A stretch of 64,000 nt of DNA, taken from the NCBI GenBank assembly GCA_027563935.2, contig CM050451.1:96561565-96625564 (forward strand), given 5' to 3'. Every line of letters begins with the position of its first letter. The first letter of the stretch is position 1. This document shows, piece by piece, positions 1 to 10,375 of the stretch. Made by a program: the position numbers and the translations under genes. Source of the DNA: Costus lasius. Lineage: Eukaryota > Streptophyta > Magnoliopsida > Zingiberales > Costaceae. The notes under the pieces were generated by a model. The model saw only the letters and a list, made by a program, of their open reading frames with translations. It was not told where the DNA came from and searched no databases.

Positions 1-110
1 GAATTCCCATTGTTTAGGAATTTTAATAGATAATATGGATGCGCTAATTGCATTAATGTGTGATTTTTTTTTTGTTTTAAGAAGCATGGAAGTGTTAACT
101 GCATACGAGA
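1..110. repeat. Partial minisatellite unit, same family as 62640-63110
   Basis: The first 110 bases match the end of the minisatellite near 63027-63112. Both start GAATTCCC, continue through a GATGCGCTAATTGCAT or GACGCGCTAATTGCAT core and a GTGTGA segment, then reach AAGCATG(G/A)AAGTGTTAACTGCAT. Only about one unit lies inside the window. I infer that the array extends to the left of position 1. Confidence 0.7.
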
Positions 111-1965
111 AAAAAAAAATTCTTTATGGAAAAAATAGCGAGAGCAAGCGGTAAAGCCCACATCCTAATCTTATAAATAGAATCAAAGAACATCGAAATT
201 CCTAGGTTATTAGGAAGGGAGAAACGTTAGAAATTTATAGCTCTATCGCAATTGCCCAAAAAGCTGCAAAAAATGGAGATTCCCCAGATTATTGCAGTAG
301 TCTATTCACATAAGGAATTCGTACCCCTTATGAATCAAAACCAAAAATAAAAAAAAATTAAAATAGAAAGCAGGAGAACTTGTATAGAAAGGGGATAGTT
401 TATCACCTAATTGAGAGTCAGAAATTCGCAACTATTAAAGTCCAAGTCTTGATCCTCAACACTGGCCGGTAGTCTCTTGCTGTGTCGCTGCAGAGAGGGA
501 ATTCGCATGCAAGTAGAGGAAACCTAGCTTCGCTTGCTGGGTTTAGTGTTAAAAGAGTCAAACCCGGAGTCTATATCAAACTCAAATAACACCCAATCCA
601 ACTCTACGCTAAACTCCAGTTTTGGGCGTGGTAAATAATAACCCGGATTTGAACAAAAGACAGCTCCACACCCGGTCCTGCTCATTACGACAGCCCTACT
701 CGCTAGGGCAGGTCCGATGCTGACAAACTGATTAGGTCCTAACCCGAACCCTATTAAAGCTTGTTTTTCCCTTTGTGCTGCATGAACTGAGCAGTGAAGT
801 CTTGCCGCAAGTTGAGTAGCAGCACCCCGCCGCACCCACTATTGACAATTCTTGCCTCGACACCCTTTCTAATACCATCTCGCTCGATCCTCTTCTGCCA
901 TCTCTCAAGAGGAGGGTTTTCGATCGAAGCATGGTGCAACAGCTGGAAGTCTTAAATGCTCTAGACGCAGTGGTAGCACTTTATGGCGACAGACATGACC
1001 TTCTTCACTGATGCATCTCTTGTGCATATCCCTCTTTGCAAAGCTCCACAGCCGGAGATGAGAGCCTATTGACACCTTATCCCTTCTCCCTGTCACCAGC
1101 AACCTACTATAACCACTCTGCCTCATCGCTAAACTCAGACTTGATGGTGTCCAGATCGGATCAAACCTAGGGTTAAAAACCCTGCCCGACTCAGCTAGGA
1201 TTCTGTTCTGCTCCGCCTCGTTGCCCGACCTAGATACAGAGAATCTGATTTAATCAAACCCAATCTGATATATAACCCAATACCATCTGATGTTACAATG
1301 AAAACGTGCAGTGGGCGACCACATCCAATACAGTCTTAGTTCAGTTTGATTTGAACCAAATCAATTTGACATGAACTAATCCAAATTGATGTGATCTGAT
1401 CAATGTCAACACAATCCATCCTTTATAGTGAAAGGATCAACCTAACTCAATCAGATTAGATCCAATTTAGGTACAAATCAGATTTAAATCCAATTCTGCT
1501 TCGACGATGTGCAACTGCAATCTCTGCTTCAAACCTAAACCCCATAGTGGGTTGCTATAGTGCCACCCAATTTCTAATGGCTTGGTCAGGCATTGCAGTC
1601 TAGTTCAATCTCAGTAGACCCAAATGTTGCTTACCAGGTTTAGTCCAAGTTTTGTTGGATCAAAGATATTTCTAACAGCAATCAGTTTGGTCCAACCCAT
1701 ATCCAAGTCTAATAACCTACCCATCTGCCTAAATGCCAATCCATAGCAAGCAACGGTAAAATGAAGAAATAGAGAAATATAAAAATAGAGAGAAAAAGAG
1801 AGAATATATGAAAACGAGAGAAATAATAATAAAAAAAATAAAAAAAATAACAATCATATAATAAGTTTTTTGACCTTCCTTAGTGGGATATTTATCCCAC
1901 TTTATCATTATTTGTTATAGTATGAGCAAGTGTTCTTAGTTATTTGTTATATATAAAAATATTTA
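111..1965. other. Unassigned non-coding DNA
   Basis: No domain-bearing reading frame was found on either strand. A TATA-like CTTATAAATAG lies near 171-181 but no coding frame follows it. Bases 520-1150 have somewhat higher GC, with short overlapping frames that resemble no protein family I know. Bases 1150-1500 are rich in repeated AATCTGAT and CAAATC words. The stretch looks like decayed repeat DNA. Confidence 0.4.
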
Positions 1966-1978
1966 TATATACACACAC

Positions 1979-2010
<32 letters not shown>

Positions 2011-2062
2011 GTATATATATGTATATATACATACATATATGTATATATATACACATATATAT
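1966..2062. repeat. TA-rich microsatellite
   Basis: An almost uninterrupted run of TA dinucleotides is interspersed with regularly spaced GTATATATAT and ACACA blocks. It is a simple sequence repeat. A short second TA tract sits near 2268-2282. Confidence 0.95.
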
Positions 2063-2320
2063 GGTACTGACCATAGATTGATAGACTGATATGTATCGCC
2101 CGTATCGCCTAGTAGAGAATGATACCTTAAACCTTGCTTATGTCATACCATAGTCATGCCCCATACCATCCATAATCTATTGTGTCCCATCCCAAGCCAT
2201 CTCATTCAATCACTATCACATCCTATACCATGCCTCATGAAATCCCATCTCATCCCATACATTCGCTATATATATATATACACTAGAAGCTATTGGATCA
2301 AGCCGCAGCATGGGTCAATA

Positions 2321-2534
2321 TAGTGGGGCAAGTATTTTGAGAGCACCAATTGAATATTCAAGGCATGGCCAAAGTTTTAATACCATTTCGTGCATGTGTA
2401 CCTATTCATTAGTGAATTTGACATGTACTAATTATACCAATGAGTATATATATAATGGGACAAGTACTCTGAGAGCACCAATTGAAAATTCTAAGCATCA
2501 CCAATGTTTTAAATACCATTTCGTATATGTGTAC
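2321..2534. repeat. Imperfect tandem duplication, 132-bp period
   Basis: Two copies begin near 2321 and 2453. Each contains GAGAGCACCAATTGAA followed by a TTCAAGGCAT or TTCTAAGCAT segment and ACCATTTCGT. The copies differ at several positions and by a small indel, so the duplication is not recent. The 102-codon open frame across it (2310-2618) repeats the same peptide pattern twice and looks like a by-product of the duplication, not a gene. Confidence 0.75.
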
Positions 2535-4416
2535 AAAACTATTATTGGATTGATGCCAACATATGGTATACTATTAAATTGTTGTTGTTATTGTTATTAT
2601 CATACGGTACACTATTAAAATTATATGTAAGTTTTTAATACTTGAGTATGACATAGTGATATGATAGGCAAAGTTGTTAAAAGATTATTCAAGATCTTAG
2701 GATCTTACAATCCTACAACCCAAATTAGCATAAATCACTTTAAATATACATAGGAACTTAATAAACTAACAAAATGTAGGACCTTTGATCTTAGTTGCAA
2801 GTTCTATAGGAGTAATGATTATTTCAATTTAACAAAGATGATTAAGTGTCCTGTACCTAGCGGTATATACTACTTTTAAAATCTTTGCCTCAATGAGCCT
2901 ATCTTCTTACCCTATAATGAACTTGCCTTGATTTAAGTACATTATTATCATATTACCTCATCTATTTATTGCTCAAGATATTGTCGCTCATGATTGGTCA
3001 ACACCAAAGCCCACAATAATGTTCTTTCACGGTGCAATCAGTGTGTTCTAGTTTACTTCACTTAAGACTAATATTTAGTTTATTATTATTCAAAGAGTAG
3101 TAAACACTAAATAATAGATATACACATGAGCTGGTATAGTACAATTCAATTTAATTTCTATAAAGTTGCTATATTAGTATATTTAGTTTGAGTTTCATCC
3201 GAGTATATAAACATATATGAATTAAAATATTTTTAACCATTTGGTGGAATCAATTAATTTTACATCCTAGTCTCATAGTCATTTCATTGTTCCTAGGTAT
3301 TAATTCAATCTTGACAATCTTGAATGTAGGTATAACATACGGAACATGAACTAGTTTTGTAGAGGTAGATACAAACACCTTAAAATGCATCTTCGAACAA
3401 GTCTTTCGTTAAAAGGTAAGTGTATTAAAAAGATTAAATGTTAAGTTACAAGAGAAATTCTTAAATGTTTTAATATGGTTGTCTATTGTTTGGAACTAAG
3501 ATGCACCTTATTTTCTTTTATCTTTTTGTTTCTTCTTTTCAAATTTCAACATTTCAACACACGGAGGTCATAATTAATTAATTATTTTATTTAGAATAGA
3601 TAAATGCTTGCAATGTTGTCTACATATAGTATAATTACATTTTAATCTACTTGAGTTAAATTAGATGATATTATATTGTCATTTGAATTATACAAACATA
3701 TGCATGTAGAACTATCATATTAGATTTTTTTAATCTAGTTATGAACTAAGCATTGTTCTATTTACCATGTTTTAGGCTTTTTGTTAACCCCACAGGGTAG
3801 TGTAATCTACTCATCTTGAGATAGTAAGATTTTATCCCAAAGCCAACATTAACTTAACCCATAGATATGAAGGTGGCACACTATTCATTCCCCAGCAACT
3901 CGAGCAGATTGACCACTGCTCCACGCAATAAGGTAAATCAACAAGGACAAAGAAGCTAATGGACAAATAGATTAATCTTAACTCATCAAGACAAATTGTA
4001 AAATGTCAATTTAAATTAATCTTAACTCATCAAGACAATAAGAATGCACCTTCAATAAAATACCTGCAGCCACAGCAGCAATTGTTGGCTAATTTTCAAT
4101 ACTAGTAAACAATAAATAGAACAAATACAACTAAGGAAATGAAGAAACTAATCCTGCAAAATCAGACAAATCATAATGGTGTTTGTGAAATCAATCACAC
4201 ATGACAAAAGAAATAAAAAGTCATACCAACTCATCCCACAACATTACTAGCACTGATCCTACAAACTTAATCTAAGAATCTAGAAAGACGTGGAGGGAAA
4301 AACAACAGACAATTGTACCAAAATATCTGAAAATGAACTAGAATAGACAATCTAATTATAGCTATTGATCTATAAGATAAACGAAACAAATCCACCAAAA
4401 TTAAATAGAAAAAAAT
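2535..4416. other. AT-rich non-coding DNA
   Basis: I see no coding frame, terminal repeat or tandem array here. The short phrase TTAATCTTAACTCATCAAGACAA occurs twice (about 3972 and 4017), a 45-bp local duplication. Confidence 0.4.
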
Positions 4417-5454
4417 TATTACACCCCAAATTATGCATTTTAATGTCCAGAAGTATTTTTGTACCTTAAGAAAATTTTTATAGAATTATTGGGAATTTTA
4501 ATGGATTATAATATTTTTGGGTATGTTAGAAAATAAAAAATTATAAATTTTGCTTGGGCTTTGAAGCTCATAACTCACGCACAAGTGTCAGGGTGAGCTG
4601 GGCTGACCAAACACAAAGTGAAGAAAACTGAGAAGCCAAAATTATACCTAGTGTCTCACCGTCTTTATCAAATCGACTCATGGTCATTGCATTCGTGTCT
4701 TCTAACGATGTCATGTGCCACTTAGAGTTCGTGCACGACTCGTCCCACTCAAAAGCCCTAGGGCAAGGCATTTAAAGAATAATATCAATTGAAATCATTG
4801 CCCGCTTGTGACATTTTGATCGACACATTTGCCACTCGCTACATCATGCCCACTACGCGGATAGTTTGCTAGGAGTTCTAACGAACGCAGCTGAAGGCAA
4901 CCACAAAGTGAAGCTTCACCAAGCAAACCAGCATTATGCAATATGGTTTACTATGGTCCAACCTGGTTTAAAGATTAGTAATTTTAAACTTCGATAAATG
5001 TTAAATTGCCTCGGTTCAATATCTTAGGCCCATTCAGAATAGATTAAGTTCGGTTCAATATAGTTTGGGTTGAATCGGACCAAAATTAAGTAGTATGCCT
5101 TGCTTAATAGTACAAAGTACAAACCCATTACCGTCTACTAGATTAGATCTCTTATTTATTAGATATCAAATTAATATACATGCTTTAAGAAATCAGTAAG
5201 TTCAATGTCCTTGATAACAATACATGGTTAAGAGCCTGCTTGCCGCAGAAGCAAACATGTGGATTCGAGCCCTTGTGCCCAAATATAAGTTGTTTTTCAT
5301 ATACAATTATTTTTTATCTTTTCTAACATTTCAAAAATCATGATAATTCATACAAAATTCCAACAATTCCATAATAAATTTCAAAAAATTATAAATAAAG
5401 AAGCAATATTTGCGTGTGAATATGAGTTTAGAGTTAGAAAAGAATTTAGTAACA
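4417..5454 (-). mobile_element. Possible old solo LTR, Del/Tekay-like
   Basis: Read on the minus strand, the segment starts TGTTACTAAATTC and ends in AATTTGGGGTGTAATA, close to the TG...GGGGTGTAACA layout of Del/Tekay-type Gypsy LTRs. Its middle includes a small open frame (4568-4771) of no recognisable family. No matching 5-bp flanks were found, and one terminus has decayed from CA to TA. The ends are therefore tentative and the classification rests on terminal similarity only. Confidence 0.35.
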
Positions 5455-6420
5455 CATCCAAAAATACTTGTCATATAACACGATCATGGGTAGACTAGCA
5501 AACAACACAACAAAGCCAGTCACTAATATAGCCAAAAATACTAGTGTAAGAAGCATACACATCCAAATAGGCCGAACAATATGTAGTTTATAATTTAGAT
5601 TATGGCATCTATCAACACAAAAGGAAAAGCAATCAAAATAACTTACATGCTAAGTAAAAGAAGAATCATACCAAAGTTGCCCTATATCCGAAGCTTTACA
5701 AACAACCAAGCTCACTGAAACTACGAGCAAACAAACTCATAAGAAAAAGAACAAAAATTATACAACTAATCCAAAGCATGGTCGAAAAAGCGAGTTATAT
5801 GGAATGTAGAAAAATAATAGCAAAAAGAAACCAAGTACAAAATAACAAAATGCACCCAAAATTTTAGAAAGAGAGGTAGGGACATTAATCTAATTAATTG
5901 CATCAATTAGCAAGACAAATACAGCAACCAAAGAATAATAAAGGGAAAAAGTTTTTAAAAAATCACAATCTCCAAGCAAATCCCTGAAAAAGGAATTAAC
6001 AGAAGGTTAACCACAATCTAGTACATATAGGCCAAAGTGGACATTTATACTTAGATGCATAGGTAAATTTATATTCCTGTGTAAAATATATCAATGGATT
6101 GAGGCATCTCATGTGCATTGACATTGAAATGAATAGTATTTCAATGATATATGAATGGCACATCAATAAGGATATGGTCATTGGCACTGAGATTAAATGG
6201 TATGTCAATAAGACATTGATCATTGACATAAAGACAACTATATATACATAAGGGCATAATCTTTGAGTCTAAAATACGTACTACAACCGTGAGGATATGT
6301 ATTATGATTGTGAATAAATAGTATATCAATAAGGACATGATAATAGTGACGGAAATGATAAATCCATTAGAACTTAAATAATTGAAAATGCAATGATCCG
6401 ACCCTAGCAAAGCATGAAAT
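5455..6420. other. AT-rich non-coding DNA
   Basis: No genes recognised. Between about 6140 and 6340 a loose repeat of the phrase CAATAAG(G)ACAT occurs three times about 50-130 bp apart, suggesting a decayed tandem repeat. Confidence 0.4.
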
Positions 6421-7330
6421 CACTAAATCCGACAGATTAATTGGACAGTAGATCAAGATGTCTCAAGAGCATGAAAGAAGCACATCCGAGGGACAGAAAA
6501 ACCATGACATGAACTAATTAACAAACACCGGCAGCAAGTCGGAAAAAATCAAAGCATAGTCAACTGAGCTTAAAAACGTCCACATGCCCTCTTCCAGAAA
6601 TCACTAATAGCATGTTTAGTAGGAAGGAAAGGAAGAGGGAATGGATGAAAAGTTAAAAGGAGAACTATAAAATTGTGTTTAGTAGGACGGTTAGAAATAA
6701 GAAAGGAAAAATGGGAGGACAGTGAGAGAGAAAATAGCCCTATTTGCTTTCCGCCCAAATTGGGTGGAAGATCGAATGGAAAGTTGGATTTGCCCTTTTC
6801 ATACCTATTTTCACCCTTTTGTTTTTTATGCTTGCTCCCCCTCTCGTACTTTTCTTGCAATCTTCTTCATCATTGTTGTCATCGCTGTTGTCATTGCTAT
6901 CATTGTCATCGCTATCGCCATTGTCATTGTCGTCATCATTGTCGTCGTCGTCGCCTCTTCACCGTTGCCTCTCATTTCTCATCGTCGTCATTTCACCGTC
7001 GCCTCTCATTGTTGTCATCAACATAAAAATAAAAAAAAATAGAGTGCGTTTATCAATCTTTCTAATTTTCTTTCCTTCTAAATAAACACAATGATGGAAA
7101 ATCTTATTATTTTCTTTCTTCTTAATTTCCCTTCTTTCTTCCTTTCTTTTCCTTTTAATTTTCTTTTCCTCCTACTAAACACAGCATAAATCCGACACTT
7201 TAATTGGACAGTAGATCAAGATGTCTCAAGAACATGAAAGAAGGACATCCGAGGGACTATGACATGGGCTGAATTAATTAACAAACACCGTTGTCAGGAC
7301 ATAGAAAAAATTAGTGGCCTCAAGAAAAGA
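6421..7330. repeat. 181-bp tandem duplication, second copy split by a MITE
   Basis: The phrase CACTAAATCCGAC starts copy 1 at 6421. The same site appears at 6602, interrupted after CACTAA and resuming at 7190 as ATCCGAC. Removing 6608-7186 and one TAA restores a 181-bp period. The copies share CAGTAGATCAAGATGTCTCA, CATCCGAGGGAC and TTAACAAACACCG, and differ by scattered substitutions and indels. Confidence 0.85.
6608..7186. mobile_element. PIF/Harbinger-type MITE with TAA target duplication
   Basis: A 579-bp element is flanked by TAA at 6605-6607 and 7187-7189. The ends form imperfect inverted repeats: the left reads TAGCATGTTTAGTAGGAAGG and the reverse complement of the right reads TGCTGTGTTTAGTAGGAGG. 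TAA/TTA duplication and this end type are characteristic of PIF/Harbinger (Tourist-like) MITEs. The interior is a low-complexity TCATTG and TCGTCG tract near 6890-7000, which opens several overlapping frames with no coding meaning. There is no transposase. The unfilled site survives at 6421-6433. Confidence 0.8.
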
Positions 7331-7469
7331 TTTAAAACTACTACGCAAGAGGATCGTTGACTGTCCAAACCCTCTTGCACTCAAAAATACAAAAAAAAAG
7401 AGAGGTTATACACTAATAATAAAAATATAGAAATAAAGAATGAGGATTTGCACTAATAATAATTTAATT

Positions 7470-7667
7470 TTGTCCAATGATCAAGCCATATTCCTTGAGG
7501 AAATTTTTGGATCCAAATTAAATTAATATTCATCTCGTGATTAGTCAAATATTCATGAGTCAAATCATTAAATATTTAAAAGTCATTTTTGGGCTGAATA
7601 CTTATTCTTGATCAAATTAGATGAATATTCAGAAACTACTTTTACAAAATATTCATCAAATTAGAGG
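7470..7667. repeat. Diverged AT-rich satellite edge
   Basis: The words AATATTCAT and CAAATTA recur irregularly, resembling the ordered satellite at 9650-10375. The hAT element at 7676-9637 separates this edge from the main array. Confidence 0.45.
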
Positions 7668-7675
7668 GTAATTGT

Positions 7676-9637
7676 TAGGGATGTCAATTGGACCCGTCGG
7701 GTCCGGGTACCCGACCCGACCCGACCCGTTTAGGGCGGGTTCGGGTACCCGTTTATATAAACGGGGCGGGGTGGGTTAAAGTTTTATAACCCGTGTCGGG
7801 TTCGGGTTTACACCTGCGGGTACCCAGTACCCGAACCTGATTAGTAAAAATAAATAAATAAATAAATAAATTATTATAATAAATTAAGTTACAACTTATA
7901 ACATATAAACTTATACTATTAAGTGATAAACTCACCTTCAGTCCACGGTTTCACGAAATAGAAAACCCTAGCAGCCCTTGAGCCCTCACGCATCGCCTTC
8001 GCCGAATCGCCGCCGCTGTCTGACCCACCTCACGCTTCCTCCGTTGCTCCAAAAGAGAGGCAAACACTAGAGCCAGCATGGAACATTAATAGCCCAACCA
8101 CCTCTCCCCTTTTTGATCGGCTCAGAGAGAGAGAAAGAGAGAGAGAGAGAGAGGAGTACGATGCAGCAATGGCAGCCGGAGAGCAGCAGCACGACCTTCG
8201 AAGAGGCCTCAATGAGGAGCAAGACCTTCGTCAAGGCGCTGCATGTGTTTCCTCCGCTCCTCTTGGTTCCATTGCTTTGCTTCTTCATCGTCCAGAGAGG
8301 AGTTTGCTTTGAGTGTCATTTTTTTTTTTTATTTTTCTTTTTTGTTCGATCGTGTTTGGATGCTAGGGTTTTAAATGAACTATTTCGCTTCTTCTACTGC
8401 TTCTCGATGAGTTGTTTTTCTCTGCCAGTCTCCCATCGGATGATTGCTCCAATTTATGCAATTCGAAAAGGTTCATATTTTGTTTGATTGGTGGAAAGTT
8501 TTTCTCCTTTTTTTTTCTAACTTGAGCTGTCTTATGGTTATCACTGACTTGTGATGGTGACAAATTATTTGCCTTATCGTGGTTTTCTTTAATCAACTAT
8601 GACAATAATGTTTTTTCTTATACTTTCTATGTCATAATGTTTTTTCTTATACTTTCTACGTGACCTCAACTTTACTCTGCCGCCGAGTACTGTGAAAAGC
8701 TTTACCTTCACAATGAGCAGAAACAAATGTAATGTTATCTTTCCTAATGAATGCTTCTGAAATTTTACTCTGATCCATGATTCTTTCAACGGAGTGTAAG
8801 GTGTAAATTTTGGGTGAACTATCTATGTTTTACTGGTTCGAATGCAAAAGATTTCAGTGTTTGCTTTCTGTTTAGACAAGTTGTAATCTAATGCTTCCTT
8901 CCTCGTTTTACACGCATGATGCAGCACCCTAAGTTATTCCGTGGGAGATAACTTAGAAGAATTAGATATGATATGCCAATGACATTGAACAAAATGGATA
9001 ACAAAGAAATGACAGCACAGATGTTCTATATGTTCATTCGATTAGTATATAGTTTGAATAAGACATATATAATGAACAAAGTTTAGATCAGTGATGAACT
9101 ATCATTAAGTGAACAGAACATACAACTTTGTGATGAAATCCAGGGCAGATTTTGCAAGTGTAATTCTGACAAATTATCTGATGTTCATGAATAGAAATTT
9201 CTTTTATTGAATTTTTGAGTCTGATCCCAGCAGTTAAGATAATATAACACAATTATGCGTTTGTGTTATACACTGGGAAACTTCAGTGTATAATTTTATT
9301 GTGTTTGATTGTGTTTGAATATCATATTAGGTATTTGATTATTTGATTTTTTAAAACTTTTGATTGAATAATTTTATCTTCGGATCGGGTACCCGTTTCA
9401 CTATCGGGTCGGGTACCCATAAAAACCCATAAGCCTAGGCGGGTACCCGTGGTCCTTAAGTTTGATTTTATACATATATGTTTATTCGGGTACCCACGGG
9501 TACCCGTTTATGTACCCATGGCGGGGTCGGGTTGTGAGAGATGATACCCGACCCGGGTTCGGGTAGCGGATAGTGTCCTTCGGGTCGGGTTCGGGTAGTG
9601 TGGGAAAACACGGGTACCCGGCCAGTTGACATCCCTA
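7676..9637. mobile_element. Non-autonomous hAT element with 8-bp target duplication
   Basis: The element is bounded by perfect 8-bp direct repeats GTAATTGT (7668-7675 and 9638-9645) and near-perfect inverted ends TAGGGATGTCAAYTGG, diagnostic of the hAT superfamily. About nine GGGTACCC palindromes cluster in the first 160 and last 270 bases; subterminal repeats of this sort typically bind hAT transposases. No transposase is encoded. The interior carries GC-rich gene-like sequence (about 7960-8320) followed by T-rich intron-like DNA, suggesting captured host sequence. Confidence 0.9.
8113..8487 (+). pseudogene. Possible captured gene fragment inside hAT element
   Basis: Bases before it resemble a plant 5' leader (CCCTAGCAGCCC, then a GA repeat at 8125-8153). 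An ATG at 8161 opens a frame starting MQQWQPESSSTTFEEAS with a hydrophobic stretch near residues 31-43 of that start, like a signal anchor or first membrane helix. The coding-like composition stops near 8310, where T-rich DNA resembling an intron begins. I do not recognise the protein. A longer frame opens at 8113 but that start lies inside the GA repeat. I infer a first exon plus part of an intron, carried by the transposon and not expected to make a complete protein. Confidence 0.4.
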
Positions 9638-9649
9638 GTAATTGTTATC

Positions 9650-10375
9650 CAGCCATTTTCACGCTAACAACTACTCCCAAACTCTCATATTCACAAAATC
9701 CAAATATTCATAAATCCTTAAAAAGCTTAATATTCATCAAATTCAAATATTTATAAGCCTGTAAAATATCAAATATTATCAAATTTAAATTTAAATATTC
9801 ACAAGCTGGCATTATTTATCAAATTTAAATATCCACGAGCCTTTAAAAGATTGAATATTTGTCAAATTCAAATTATAGATATTCATAAAATACAAATATC
9901 CACTTGCCCTCAAAAAGTTGAACATTTCTCAAATTCAAATATCCAAAAGTACTCAAAAGGTCAAATATTTACCAAATTCAAATATCCACAATCACAAAAG
10001 GTCGGATATTTACTAAATCCAAATATCTATAACCCAAGAAAGGTCACATGTTTATCAAAGTCAAATATCCACAAGCTCTTAAATGACTCAATATTTATTA
10101 AATTAAAAAATCCATAGGTCCTCAAAAGGTCAAATATTTGTCAAATCCAAATATCTATAAACTCTTAAAGGGCCGAATATTTGGCAAATTCAAATATTCA
10201 TAAACCATCAAAAGATTAAATTTTTATCAAAATTTAAACATCCGCAAGTCCTCAAAAGATTAGATATTTATCAAATTCAAATATTCACAAATAGGATGAA
10301 TATTTACCAAATTTCAAATATTCATATACCATTAAAGACCGAATATTTCCTAAGTTCAAGCATCTATTGGTGAGC
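9650..10375. repeat. AT-rich satellite array, about 43-45 bp unit
   Basis: Roughly sixteen diverged units follow the consensus CAAATTCAAATATCCATAAG, then a C-rich spacer, AAAAGGT and CGAATATTTAT. Related arrays occur at 17041-17231, 18627-18838 and 61160-61710. Small open frames across it (for example 9851-10117) only echo the repeat period. Confidence 0.85.

Noticed and set aside
6570..7085. Frames of 96-117 codons
   Set aside because: They lie in the MITE and its TCATTG/TCG tract; no transposase motif.
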